Assembly: GCA_020226215.1 (NCBI GenBank)
Contig: CM035234.1
Span: forward strand, 48,797,275-48,861,274
DNA from: Sindora glabra
Lineage: Eukaryota > Streptophyta > Magnoliopsida > Fabales > Fabaceae
Direction: 5' to 3'
DNA: 64,000 nucleotides
Within the stretch, counting starts at the first letter, position 1, and the number at the start of each line of letters is the position of its first letter. Below the pieces are notes generated by a model, which did no database searches, had not been told where the DNA came from, and saw only the letters and a program-made list of their open reading frames with translations. This document shows positions 24,331 to 37,246 of the stretch, one piece after another. Made by a program: the position numbers and the translations under genes.

Positions 24331-26247
24331 TGTCACAACCCACTTAAGTTATAATAAGGAAGGAATCTTATATTTCATTTCCTACTAGCATAACCTAACT
24401 CTATATCTTGGTATTATCATATAATTTATGCTTAATCTGGAATAATTTATCTAAAGGCTAAAACATTTATAAATAGTTATATATTTCTAACTTTTTAAAG
24501 GAAGTTAAATCTACTTACATACCCTAACTATTTAGGGTTAAGCTAGCTTAACTCATCTTAATTCATACAAGTATCCTTACATTTTAAACCAATTACATAT
24601 TATAAAGCCTAAAAAGTTATTTTTAATTTATAAATAAAAGAATTTCTATAATTGCTTTTTACAAAAGAAGCCATGACTAATTTAGTTATATGATGCTAGT
24701 GGTGGAGGAGTTTTTACGATAATATTTGAAAAATTAAACACAAAATAAAATGAGTACAAGACTTAGTTAGTAAATAAATTACTTAAAGTAAGGCACAAAA
24801 GAATACACATCATATTCTTATTATTTAAACTATCCTTTAATATACAATCACATAATTATATATAATACTTCCTATAATCAATAACAATTCCATTTAAACA
24901 AACAATATTAATAAGAAGCAAAAAATGCAATTAAATCTCCTTATAAATCTAACCTTATTCCTTTAGGTTTTTTCTTATCCCTTTGGAAATGTTCTTAAAT
25001 CCTATTTCATATCACATTTGTCATATTTCCACCACTTCTAACAATTTACAACACAATTATCACCCATATTGGGGTTTTAAACATCATAACTCAATTCCAA
25101 ATACATCCATAAGCTAAATATGTAACTATATGAATAGTATATCATCATAACATCATTATTTTTCATGAAATATACAAAACAAAGCTAAATAGGGCAATAG
25201 TTAACTATATAATTAACTATAAAGATTTAAAGATAAAGTTTGGTCCTTATAGTTAAGTATATGATCTACTATATCCATCTAGAGAGTAACTCTTAAGGCC
25301 ATAGTTGATTGTAGTCATCTAAAAAGCATTAATCGACTATAAGCCCTCTAAGTGCAACTTTTAAGGCTATGGTCAACTAAATAATCAATTATACGCTTGA
25401 ATTGTGTAGATTTTTTGTAGTTTCATTGTTCATTTAGCATTTTAACATCAATATTCATCACATACCAACTCAAACCTAGAATTTGTATTAAAGCAAACAT
25501 TCTTACACATATTTCAACCAAATACCACTGATAATTCATGCTATAACAAGAATTTATATACTTTGATCACAAAATCACCAATTTCTACTTATAACCATCA
25601 AATAAAATAAAATTACCTAAAAAATTAAATTAATGTAAGTAAATTGCTTACTTACCTAAGTATGAAGGAGATAAAAGAAAATTGAAAGGATGGTTAGCTT
25701 ACCCTAATTAACACTAATTTAGGAAGTTGAGATGAAATATTCACAATCTCTAACTCCTCATCAAAAGTAAAATTCATAAAATAACTAACCAAAAGCCATA
25801 AATTAGGAGAAATTACTTTTGTTTAACTAAAAATTTTAGGTCATGGCTTAAGTTCCTTAATTGAATCTTGCTAGAAATTAAAGAAATTAAGAACAAATGG
25901 AAGATAAAGTTAAGGAAGAATGACGATATGAAGGAAATTGGGATTTGAATGTTTTAGGAAAGTGTTAAATAAGGCTAAAGGGATTTGAGGACTAAAAATT
26001 TTAAGTTAGGTGCAAATAAGGAAAATGAAGTTTTAAATCTCCTTTGTACTCTATTACTTAATTGTAATTACACATTAGCCTTTAATTAATTCATTTCTTC
26101 ATATATTTCTTATTTCACCTCGTAGTTAATCATAAAAATCTTATTATTTTCTATTAAATTTCAACTTTAAAAATAATCATAATAATTAAACAATTATTTT
26201 CACACATAAAAATGTTCTAATTATTATTAATTTTCTAAAGGGTGTAA
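24331..26247 (-). repeat. 3' LTR of a minus-strand Ty3/gypsy element
   Basis: Left end TGTCACAACCCAC. The right end GGGTGTAATA is the reverse complement of TATTACACCC, a decayed TGTTACACCC start. Immediately to the right, the minus strand reads GAAAGTGGGAAGAAC, a polypurine tract, then pol sequence. It is inserted in the LINE fragment that ends at 24,330. The left flank is GATAA; a matching right flank was not located because the 5' LTR is not recognisable. It contains the family hairpin at 25,199-25,267. Confidence 0.8.
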
Positions 26248-29200
26248 TAGTTCTTCCCACTTTCAAAGAATTCATCTACAAATTGTTAAAAAAATTAACT
26301 ACATTAATGGTTCTAAAATAGTATAGGTATTGGCATTAACATTAAGGCGTAATGCTTATTAAAAAGATGGGGCTAGTTTTGATGTATTTCTTACTAAGAC
26401 TTCCAAGTTGCTTCTTCTATACCATGCCACATCCACTTGACTTTTAGTGAAGGTAATTCCTTATATCTTAATTTCTTAATTTAATAATCTAAAATATTAA
26501 TTAGTTTCTTTTCATAAGATAATTTAACATCCAATTGCAATGGCTCATATTGGATTCATCACGAATGTATTTTTAGAGCATAGATATAAGAAATTCTAGA
26601 TATATATTGTATAAGCTATTTGAAAGCTTTATCCAGTAGGTATCTGCTCTGAAGCACTTTAGGATTGGAAAAAGGCCTAATAAAACTAAGTGTAGGTTTC
26701 TTTCTTAAATCACACAATCCCTTTCATAGGCGAGATTTTCAAGAAGAACATATCTCCCTCTTGAGCATCTAATACCTTCATTCTTTTATCTGTGTAAGAC
26801 TTTTGTCTATCTTATGCTATTTTCAATCGATCTTAGATAGTCTAAGCCTTTTCTAATGTATTGGTCACAAGATCTTATCTTAGTAGATTTGCCTTTCCTG
26901 ATTCAGACACTCCTATAGGACATTGAAACCTTTGACCATATAAAGCCTTATAAAGAGCCATTTTAATGTTAGATCGATAACTATTGTTTTAGATAAATTT
27001 AATTAATGGTAGATACTTCTTCCAGTTGCCTTTATATTTTAATGTGCAAGCTCTAAAATCTAAATTGTATGCTCTGATTACTTATCCATTTATAGGTAAA
27101 AAGTTATACTAAACCACATTTGAGTTCCCAGAGCTTGTTAGAAAGGCTACCAAAAACAAGTTATAAATTTTGTACCCCAGTTTGAAATAGTAGTGAGAAG
27201 AGTTCCAATTTTGTTTAAGTAAACCTAAGTGTATTGAGTTACAAAAAAGGTAAACTTAATCAGTAAAAAAAAAGATATTTTGGTTAAGCAATTTATAATC
27301 ATCCAGATGGAATCAAACTTTTTTTAAGTTCGAGGTAAGCTTATTAGAAAATTCATGGTTATACTTTCCAACTTCTATTTAGGAATAGGAAAGGGTTAGT
27401 GCAAACTAGCTAGATATTAGTTTTTACTTTCATTTGTTAGCATGTAAATCACTTTACCATATAATTAATTACATCTTTTTTCATTCTTCTCCACCAAGAA
27501 TTTTCTTGTAGATCTTGGTACATTTTGGCTACATCAAAAGGTATGGTTTAATAAGAATAGTAAGATTGATACAATAATTCATATCTTTCATTAAATAACT
27601 TAAAGCCATCCTTGATGTTTAATTACCCTTTTTTATCAATAATTTAATCATTAATCTGGTTTTGATATAGCTTCGTCTCTTAAAGTAAGATATTAAGGAT
27701 CATTCTTTTAATATTTTTTTATTCTTTCCATAAGAACAAATTGAATAGCTACCTATGCAACTATTACTATTAGTTCTTTACCTTGGATGTTAACTATTTT
27801 ACTCAAAGACTTTCTACTTAATGCATTCATCACCATATTTGATTTGCCAAGATACATCAATAATTACTTTCTTGTTCAGCATCAACACACATCTAAGACC
27901 AATATAGGATATATTATAGTAAACTCTGAATCCTTTTGTTCCTACTAGAAAAGATAGGATTGGAGTGAATGTCAAGCATGCTTTCAATTGTTAAAAAATA
28001 TATTTAAAATTATTAAACCCCATAAACTTAACTACTTTTTAAGTTGGAGCTGCTACTTTTTTAAAGATCTTTCATAAACTTCTTGTAGTAACTTGTCATG
28101 CTTCTGAATCATCAAATTTCTATCACTATAATAGGTCTTAGATAGTTTTCAATAGTTTTAAATCTACTAGAGATCTACTTGTATCCTATTTTAAGATATC
28201 ACATGTCATAAGAATTTGACACAAGTCAACTAGAATTCATATTTGAAGAATTTAGTGTACAGTTGGTTTTCATATAGGATTTGGAAAATAATTTTGAGAT
28301 ATTAAGTATTCTTTTCTTCATTCTTAGAGTATATTAAGATATCATCTACAAAAATAATTATTAAATTATCCAATAGTCATTTGAAGACTTTGTTCATGGT
28401 TTCATGAGTGTAGCAAAGGCATTAGTTAACCCAAAAGACATAACATAAAATTCATAATGGCTATAGTGGGTTTTAAATATTGTCTTAGGTATATCTTCAA
28501 TTGATGATATCTAGATTGCAAATCAACTTTAGAAAAGATTTAGCCCCTTGTAATTAATCAAATAAGTATCAATTATAGGTAAATGACACTTATTCTTAAT
28601 GGTCACTTTATTCAATTGTAGATAATCTATTCACAATTGCAAAGTTCTATCCTTTTTCTTAACAAGCAATATTAGAGCTCCCTTTGGTGATAAACTATGG
28701 TGGATAAATCCTTTGTTAATTAACTCTTATAAATGCTTCTTGAACTTTTTTAACTCTGTTAGAGCCATCCTATAAAGTGGTATAAAAATTAATTTTGTGC
28801 CACGAACTAGATCAATATTAAATTCAATTTCTCAATCAAGTGGTAATCTTAGCAACTTTTTTAGAAATATGGTTAAAAATTCTAGTACAATTGAAACACT
28901 ATTAATATTTAGAGAAAGTTTACTTAAGTCTTGAGTTACTACAAAAATATGCAATACCTCTATTATTCATGAGTCTTTAAGCTAATACTAAAGATTATTC
29001 TAACAATTTCAAAATACTATTTTCCTTGAAGCACCATAAGTATGACTCCTTCTACAATAAGAGTTACTATTTTATTAAGATAATTTGTTGAGCATGATAA
29101 GCTAATAAGTAATTCATTCTTAAAATAACATTGTAATTTGTCATTTCTAGTAAAATCAAATCAATAGGCATCAATTGTTCGTTTATCCATACAAGGTAAG

Positions 29201-29578
29201 CATCTACAACAAGAATAAATGGTTTTATCAATAAAGGTGGCTACTAATAAAAAATTTTGTAATTTACTATTAGACCTAGTTAATAGAAAAGTAAAGTTCA
29301 TAGAAACAAAAGAATATGTATTCTACGATCAAATAATACTTGGGCTTTTAAATTATTAATCTTAAGAATACTTATAACTATAGCATTTAATGCTTATACT
29401 TCCTTGTTGTTCAAAATGAATACTCTAGCTTGATTTCTCATTACATTCCTTCCCCAATTACCTCTACCATTACCTAGTGCCATGTTTGCTTAGGATCTCA
29501 CTAGAGTTATAGTTTATACCATTAGGACACCTTGCTAAGGAACAAGGTAATTAACACTATAACTTAGGGATTTCTAGG

Positions 29579-29620
29579 GCATTCCCTCTTGTTATGTCTT
29601 AATTGGCCACATGGATAGCA
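29579..29620 (-). pseudogene. Gag zinc knuckle (CCHC), intact motif
   Basis: The minus strand encodes CYPCGQLRHNKREC, a complete CX2CX4HX4C nucleic-acid-binding knuckle of a retrotransposon Gag. It lies between the gag fragment (right) and reverse transcriptase (left), as expected for the gypsy element in which it sits. Confidence 0.85.
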
Positions 29621-29984
29621 TATATAATGTTAATCTTAGTGCAAGGCCTTTAATGTCCCTTTCCATATTAAACACATATGGGTGGTTCTCCTTGGTAACT
29701 ATATCTAGCTTAGAATGGTTCTTTCTTAAAGCTTGTTAGAGCATTAGAATGAAAAGATGGGTTCCTTAGCTTCTCCCCTTTGAAAGCCTATTGAATGAGC
29801 TTCATGAATAAGCTAAGCTTGAGAAGGAATTGTTTTCCTCACTTGCAAAGGCATTAAGAGGAAGCATTCATTACATTAGGAGTAAAACTAGATACCTCTA
29901 ATCTACTCCACTTCCTATTTCTAAATTACACCTTATTTTCCTTCCTTTGTTTTATTTTAAATTCATCTTAGAGTTCTTAGTTGT

Positions 29985-30310
29985 TTACCTCCTGATATGT
30001 GATAATTCTAGTAAAATGAATAACATTAAAATAATGATCTTATAACTCATAAACAAATCTATCCACTTGGCCCTTTTTATAGGAATTAGATAACCTATAT
30101 ATTGAGACAAATGGGTGAATTGTGCATCATACTCATTAATAGAAAGGGATCCTTGCTTCAAGCATTCAAACTCCCTCATTCTTGTTTCTTTTATAAAAGG
30201 TGGCAAGAAATTATTAATAAAAATTTCCTAGAAAGCTATCTAGGTTAAGGGGTGGTAAGTTTGCATCTCTATTTTCTAAAATGTTAAAGAACCAATAATA
30301 TGCTACATCC
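29985..30310 (-). pseudogene. Ty3/gypsy gag (retrotransposon gag domain) fragment
   Basis: The frame reads LPPFIKETRMREFECLKQG followed by SLSINEYDAQFTHLSQY. This matches the plant gypsy gag pattern in which an E-F-LKQG segment precedes S-V-EY-F-LS-Y. The frame is open for about 70 codons and then stops. It is not a separate gene. Confidence 0.85.
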
Positions 30311-31139
30311 TTTAATCAACATCCCACTAATTCAGTTATCATTTATTTAAAACATGAAAACATTCTTTTGTATCATTCAAACTAAGTGAAAGATTAATAT
30401 GGATCTATAATTGGATCCAAATTATTAAAGTGAGGAGGCTTTAGTTGATAATGCATAACTTATTATCCAAATTTTCTCTAGGAAAGGTTCAATCCTTCTT
30501 CCTCTCAGTTCTTTGGCTAAAAGCTTGAACATCCTAATTTCTATGTCAATCCTACTCTTTATCCTACTAGAGGACCTGTGCTATCTTAGTCACTATTTAT
30601 TTCCTAAAAGTTATAGCCTATGGAAGGATATTTTTATCATTGTTTCCTTTATGTTAACTACTTTGAGCTTGAGAACCTCTAGATGACTCTTCACCACTAG
30701 GATCATTGGCTTACTAACTGCCTATATTTACCATATTTCTTAATTACACAAAAATTTACCAATATTTGGATGAGAAAATAAATTAGCAACAAACTATCTA
30801 TGAAGAAATATAAATAACTCCACACCACATTTCAAATTTATAAATTCAAGATTACTAGATTTCTGTTGAAACGTAATAATTTGTTCATAATTATCAAATT
30901 GGCATCTCACTCTACTTATGTGGACATGGGAATGGCAGAAAGAATAAATTGATGAAACGATGATTATACATAGCATTTTCATTATTATTGCTAAACTCTA
31001 CTAAGTAACTTGTGTTGGGTGGAGCAAAAGCTCCTAAAATTTTTTATACCATCTAATTTTCATGCATAATAAATTTAGGATGGTTTTATACAAGATTCTA
31101 ATACTTAGCACCTTCTCCCCTTAGCTTATGATACATAGT

Positions 31140-31480
31140 AGCATCAATTTTATCTTAAAGTATAGTAAATAAACATAACTCGATAATAAATTTACACTTG
31201 CAAGACATGGCTTCAATTTTTCTTTCTTTAATTTGAAACCGCATAAAATTAAAAAGATTTTGTCTTTTCCATTTACATAATTGCATTACATATAACTAAA
31301 AAGATATTTTTTATCTTAAATTATTTTGAATACAATGCAATATCACATTATCTGCAATGGAATGCAAGTTATCTAGGAAAACAAGTCCCACTACATATGC
31401 AATTTGATTGTCTTCAATTGACAAAAGGAAGTAGAAAAAAATTTGTTGCATCTACATCAATAGAATTTTTTTCCATGTAA
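31140..31480. other. AT-rich stretch, possible remnant of the gypsy 5' LTR
   Basis: It directly adjoins the primer-binding-like site, where a 5' LTR end should start. TAGCATCAATTTTATCTTAA resembles the TGTCACAACCCACTTAA end of the 24,331 LTR only weakly. Nothing else is recognisable. Confidence 0.25.
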
Positions 31481-32110
31481 TTAGGTTGGGTTTCCCTCCT
31501 AACCCGAGTCTAGGGTCAAGTTTAGACCTAAACTTAACTTAACCTAAGTGGGAGGTTCCAGCACCACCTACAATGGACAAAGCACCCACTGGCCACTAAC
31601 AAATATGCTGATTCATAAATCAACCTCTAGACTCCATAGTTACAGTGGTGACAGACTCCCTATGGTCAACATTTCAAAGAACACAGTAATCTCCCATCGA
31701 ATTGAATAGACAGCCACACCACTATAAACATGCAACAACAACAATTGCAAAATGGACATAAAATGACATATACCTATAAGATCTTCAAGGAGGAAATGAT
31801 GGTGGCATTGGATGTGCATAAAAAAGAAGCTATCGACAGTGGAGAGATAGACATGCAGAGAAGGAGCTCTCAAGTTCTGAAAGGTAGTAACTAGAAATAT
31901 GACAAAAGCACCTCCACACTTCGAATTTCTTTTCCTTTCTGGAAAGGGGACAATTTCACCGGGGCCTATAAATTTTTTTCACTGTAGTTACTCCCTCTTC
32001 AATTTTCACTTAGTAGCCAAACAGGTGAAAATCCCAATTTCACCCCTAATTTCACTTCCCCATTCCCTTTTGCCCTTCATTTCCCCCCATTCCAAACACA
32101 AGCTTAGTGA
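31480..32110. other. Less AT-rich, gene-like island of unknown origin
   Basis: Base composition shifts: CCCTCCTAACCCGAGTCTAG, a purine-rich part at 31,790-31,890, then GGGGCCTATAAATTTTTTTC at about 31,961-31,980 (TATA-like, plus strand) followed by a C-rich stretch (32,030-32,100) ending CCAAACACAAGC. Frames of 77 and 81 codons exist but match no family I recognise. It could be a captured promoter or gene fragment, or the end of an unclassified DNA transposon. It borders the LTR at 32.1 kb. Confidence 0.35.
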
Positions 32111-33430
32111 TCCCTTGAAATATCTTTTGCAAATTATTTACTAATAGTGATTACATAATTGTTTAAGCTTTTTGTGCACTAAAAATAGAAAGAATGAATG
32201 CAAATAAAATATGGATGAAACTTAAATAGGATATTAAATAAAATTTAGATAGGATACAAAACATAAGATAAAATTAACACAAAACCAATTTTAGGGATAA
32301 TATTAAATTAAAATAAGTGCACTAAATGAAACAAAATACAATAGCAAACTAGAAAGAAAATCAATAAAGCAGTCAATCCAAGGATTTGAGAGCTCTTAAT
32401 ATGGATTAACCATAGATTACAAAATATTTGAATATTTGAATTAATTTTTAATCTTGAATTATTCGGAGCCTTTGTAATAATTCATGAATCTAATGCTAGA
32501 TGACCATTTAGGATTTGATCAATTAAAGTTAGCTGAATTGAGCAACTATTATAATTCATAAAGAGGTTAGAATTAAAATTAATTTAAAAATAGAATTCAA
32601 CTTAATTAAAAAATTAATTAAGAACCTTTAATTTAATCTCTTAGCCCTAGCCTTATGTATAAAGTCATGATTAACTAACCATAATTTAACATAAAAATAG
32701 ATAAAAATTAAAAATCATAAAGTTGAACATTGATTATACCAAATTAACATTCAACACATGCAATTCCAAAAGTAATCAGCATAAAGAATTTAGAAAAAAG
32801 GAGAATCAATATTACAAATTAAGATTTCATAATCTAATATAGATAAGCCTTAAAAACCTTAAATTAACTAAATGTTTAGCACTCTATGGCTAAAGAACAA
32901 AAAGTTTGAAAGAGAGAAAAATGCCTTGCTAAATTATTATGGCTCTAAAGTTTAATATGTGTTTTTGCTTCCTTATTTAACTCGATAACCCTCAAAACCT
33001 AATGGATTTGAATTCTATGCCTTTTAGGGTTACAATTATAGGCCTTTGCTAATTTTTTGAAGCCTAAAACCTATTTTACAAAGTAATGAAGTACAAGAGT
33101 TACAATATTAAAATTTCGTAGATCCAAATTCCACCCAATGTAAGATCATAAAAATTATGTAATTTTAGTAAATTGTAAACATAAAAATTGTAAGGCTAGT
33201 TCTTAGGAAGTTTTAGCATTGGTTTCACATTAATTAGACCTATATAGCTCCAAATACAACCTATAAATTGAAGTTAGCTTAGCTAAGATAGAAATAAGGC
33301 TTTAAATTTTTGGCTAAATAAGACCTTTTAGATGTTTGAAATAAGCTTTGATCAAATGTAAAAGTTTTATAACTTTCTTTAAGCTTTCTAAAGATATAAA
33401 GATTATCCCAATCTAACATTCAAAGATCAA
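32110..33430 (-). repeat. Tat/Athila-like gypsy LTR, minus orientation, partner of 41.2-42.4 kb
   Basis: Its reverse complement aligns by eye along its length with 41,220-42,390. Shared landmarks are GGTCTAATTAAT-GAAACCAATG, CCTAAAAGGCATA-AATT, TTGAATGTT-ATTT, GGTTAGTTAATCATG, AATTGAATTCTAT, TCATGAATTATT, TTTTTAGTG and the end GGATC(A/G)(C/T)T. The lowercase-like TTAATTAAT-rich body followed by a GGATCG end fits Tat/Athila LTRs, but this family name is inference. No target duplications were found. Confidence 0.6.
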
Positions 33431-33439
33431 GATATAGCT

Positions 33440-33884
33440 AAAAATATAAGACAATATAAAAATGCAATATTAACTGAATAAATTCAACATGTAAAACTAA
33501 TACCAAATTATAAAACAAGGCTAATTTTATGAAATTAAGCATGTGTAACACATTAAGAGGCATGAAATAGGATGAAATAATATAGATAAAATTTTGTACA
33601 TTATGTACTTATGATGGTAGATTTATATGAGCCTTTGTTTATCTTGAATTTTAGTGAAAGGTTTTGTTAGTTCTTGACTTTCTTCTAAAATTAAAATCTA
33701 GCATACTTGATATTATTTTTGTTCATATTGTATATTGTAATAGCTTGGTTTACAAATTCAAGCCATAATTACAAAAGTAATTCAATTGTAAGAAAAAAGA
33801 CTCATTTTCCATTAATAAGTGGGGAATAGAACTTCTATAGAGAATGTGAAAGAAACACAATAGAATTCACCCCATTACTTAAAT
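33440..33884. other. AT-rich stretch, nothing recognised
   Basis: No coding similarity. It separates the minus-strand LTR from the copia element. Confidence 0.4.
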
Positions 33885-36873
33885 TCTTTAAGAAAAATTA
33901 CTTGCAAGAGTTATTATGAAGATCTTGCAAGATTATATGAATAAAATTTGAGTTTGAGTTTGTTTTTTGAATCCAAAATTCTAATAAGGATTCGCTACAA
34001 ATTTTTTTTATTTTTTGTTATTTTTTTACTATTAAATATGCATTAGTTTCAATGGAAATCATGCAATTCAGCCCAGCTTTTCTGTTTTTCATTTTCTTTA
34101 TCTTTGTTTTACTTATAAATTGGTATCCAAGCCTTTTTTCTTAAGGGACCTATGAAATATGTGTGAGTGAATCCAATAAGTACTAAAAAAAAAACTAAAC
34201 ACCTAGCCTTCATTTTAAAAAATTAAATGTCAAGAAGTAATTATTTGTTAGCACCTCTAATTTTTATAAAAGAAAAATATCAAATTTGGGTTATGAAAAT
34301 GGAGACTTACTTAAAAGCAAATGGCCTATAGAACTTGGTGCAAGAAGATGAAGAGTGTAAACTTCCTAAGAATCCAACAATAGCTCAAATGAGAGATTAT
34401 AGAAAAGAAAGCAGGAGAATATACAAGGCTAAGACCTATATATTCACTCTATAATATCAAAAGAAATAATTTTACAAAAATAATAAATTGTGCAATAACA
34501 AAATAAGCATGGGATTTCTTGAAGGAAGAATTTTAAAGAAACATTAGGACAAAGCAAATGCAAGTCCTAAACTACAGAAAAAAAAGTTTGAAATATGAAA
34601 GATGAAAAAGATGGAAGTAGTAAAAGACTACACAAATAGATTATTAATAATAATCAATAAGATCAATTATTAGGAGAAGAACTTCCAAATAGAATAGTTG
34701 TTAAAAAAATTTTAGTGACCTTGCATTAGAGGTTTAAATAAAAAATCTCTTCACTTGAAGAATCAAGGGATTTATTAATAATAATCTTGGCATAATTTTT
34801 TAATGCACTATAAGCTTATGAGCAAAGAAGAGCTTACAAAAAGAAGAAAGTAGTTAATGGAGCATTTTAAGTGAAAGAGGCTAATAAAAAGAAACATGAA
34901 ATAAAGAAATAAAAAAAAGAAGTAGGAAAGAAATTATAATAAAGGTAGCAAAAGAAAATATCCTCTATATCCTCACTATAAGAAAAATTCTCATACTTAA
35001 AACTAATATTAGTTTAAACCTCATATACAATGCAGGGCTTGCAAATGAATGCGACATATGGAGAAAGTATACAAGAACAAATAGAAAGAGGAAGTTAAAG
35101 TAGTGGATCAATAATAGGAAAATTAAATTTTTCTTGTAACTTTTTTCTTTAGTAGTATTTCAAGTAATGCTTGGTTGATAGATAGTGGATGCATTAATCA
35201 TATGACTTTTGATAAGTCACTTTTTAAAGAATTAGATAAGTTAGAGATGTCAAAAGCAAAAATTGGTAATGGTCTATTCATTAAAGTAAAAAGCAAAGAA
35301 ATTGTTGTAATACAAGGACTAACATGTATAAAATTAATCTTTAATATATTATTTATACCTACATTGATTAGAATGCATTGAATGTGGGATAACTTCTTAA
35401 GAAAGTTTATTCTGTTATGTTTAAAGATGAAATATGTGTGATTGCTAACTCAAATGGTAGTCTATTATTTTTTATGAAAATGAAAGGTAAAAGTTTTTGC
35501 TTAGATTGATGGAGGTTAAGTCCAATGCATATACATGCACTTTGGATCAAGATGAGTTAAGGCATAAAAGGATGGGGCATTTTTATTATTTTGGATTATA
35601 TGGTAAAAAAAAAAACTTGTATAGAGAATCATATTTAGTTGAATGGGAGGAGCAATTTGTAAAGTATGCCAACTAGGAAAACAAGTAAGGGTGCCATTTC
35701 TAGTCAAAACCATGGAGAGTAACTAAAAAGCTTTAACTCATTCACACTGATGTTTGTGGAGTTATGAAAATTGCATCCCTAAATGGTAGTAGGAATTTCA
35801 TAACTTTTATTAATGATTATAGTAGAATGTGCTAGACTTACTTTATTAAATAGAAGTTTTAAGTCACTATGACTTTTTGGAAGTTCAAAAATGTAAAATT
35901 AAGATAATCATATTTGACAACGACATTAAATACATTATCGGTAAGTTTGCTAAGTTTTATGAAGATGCAAAGATTCAATATTAGCTCACTACAACCTATA
36001 CTCCTTAATAAAATGGTGTTAATAAGAGGAAAAACAAAAACAATTATGGAAATAACTTAATGTCTTTTGTTCAAGAGAGGAATGCTAAAGGTTTTTGTGG
36101 GCTAAGGTAGTGAATACTACTATATTTCTACTAAATAGGTTACCAACCAAGGCTTTGAAGGGAAAAACTCCTTTTGACACTTGGTATAATTTGAAACCTT
36201 TTGTTAATAACTTGAAACTTTTTAGTTACTTTTGTTTTACCTATCTTCTAGATGTGAAGAAAGGGAAGCTAGATCAAAAGGTAGAATATAGAGTCTTTAT
36301 TGCTTATGGTAATGTCATTAAAGGTTACAAAAAATTTTAACCATTGATAGTAATAATTATAGTAAGTAAAATGTCGAGTTTGATGAAGTTGTCATAGCAA
36401 TTTCTAATAATTTAATGTTTCATGGTAGAACAAAGCATTTTAAAGTAAAGTATCACTTTGTTAGAGAAATCTAAAGAAATAATGAAGTTACTTTGGTGCA
36501 TTGCAAGATAAATTTTCAATTAGAAGATATTTTGACAAAAGGGTTGTCCAAATTAAGGTTTGAGTTCTTGAGGGAAGAAATTGCAGTTTGTAGCAAAATA
36601 AGCTAGGATGAATGATGATAAAAGCTAGATTTACTACAATATTTTTAGGAGAAATTAGTTGCAAGAGTTTTTATAAAGATTTTACAAGATTATAGGAATA
36701 AAATTTGAGTTTGGTTTGTTTTTTAAATTCAAAATCCTAATAATGATTTGCTATAGATTTTTCTATTCTTTTAGTTATTTTTGTTATATAAATATGCACT
36801 AGTTTCAATGGAAATCTTGCAATTTAACCTAGATTTTATGCCTTTCATTTTTTCTATTTTTTTTCTACTTACA
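33885..36873 (+). mobile_element. Ty1/copia element with short LTRs and a large internal deletion, broken
   Basis: Short related ends, about 220-233 bp each, lie at 33,885-34,117 and 36,641-36,873. Both contain TTGCAAGAG, AATAAAATTTGAGTTTG and AGTTTCAATGGAAATC. A primer-site-like TTGGTATCCAAGCC follows the first. Gag starts near 34,227 (M-S-R-S-N-Y; then KMETYLKANG). Protease is WLIDSGCINHMTFDK at about 35,171, with the DSG triad kept. A pre-integrase HKRMGHFYY follows, then integrase HTDVCGVMKIASLNGSRNFI (35,742-35,803) and LLNRLPTKALKGKTPFDTW (36,130-36,186). Sequence then jumps near 36,340-36,400 to an RNase H end (TKHFKVKYHFVRE, DILTKGLSKLRFEFL). The reverse transcriptase is therefore missing. 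Stops are frequent. Confidence 0.88.
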
Positions 36874-37122
36874 ATTATCATGTTGTAGAAAGTGAGATGG
36901 ATATAAGTAAAAAAAATTAAGGAATTTCCTTAAGGTAGATATCATAACTTTTAAAGTTTAGTTAGGAAAGGGGTGGCATTAGAAGTCACATAAGCCATGG
37001 CAATGATAGTGCTAACAATGGTAAGGGTTCCCTTAACAAGAAGAATTAATTACCTAAGTTAGTTAACCATCTTAAAAGCTTAGATGAAAATGTTGATGAT
37101 GTATAGGGGAAATTTTTCTTAT

Positions 37123-37215
37123 AAATTTGCCTAATAGATCCAAGTGCAATATATGTCACTATTGAATGCAATGATTTTTTAAAAATGTTTAGGCTTCCTT
37201 TATCATATAGTTGTT
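37123..37215 (+). pseudogene. Possible gypsy protease remnant
   Basis: The plus strand gives CLIDPSAIYVTIECNDFLKM. This resembles the gypsy retropepsin stretch with DPGATHSFI, the active-site G replaced by S. It is short and isolated. The next sequence is interrupted by the first solo LTR. Confidence 0.35.
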
Positions 37216-37246
37216 GATGATTTTCCCCTTTTTTTAATGTTTATTG

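Larger units (their letters stand above)
26248..31140 (-). mobile_element. Internal region of a decayed Ty3/gypsy retrotransposon (gag-pol remnant)
   Basis: Read on the minus strand from right to left: a primer-binding-like site (31,121-31,137, decayed TGGTATCAGAGC), gag, zinc knuckle, protease region (not clearly readable), reverse transcriptase and integrase, then the polypurine tract at 26,248. Reverse transcriptase is recognised by KGFIHHSLSPKGALILLVKK (about 28,640-28,710), LQLNKVTIKNK just to its left, and FVDDILIYSK (28,324-28,353), which keeps the catalytic DD pair. Integrase ends in MALYKALYGQRFQCPIG (about 26,915-26,965). Many stops and shifts make every enzyme non-functional. Gene order RT before integrase, and the motifs, are those of Ty3/gypsy, probably the chromovirus/Tekay-like group. 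No intact 5' LTR follows at the right. Confidence 0.9.

Noticed and set aside
28324..28353. Intact FVDD box as a sign of a working gypsy element
   Set aside because: Flanking motif A is shifted and many stops lie on both sides, so the single surviving motif does not imply activity.
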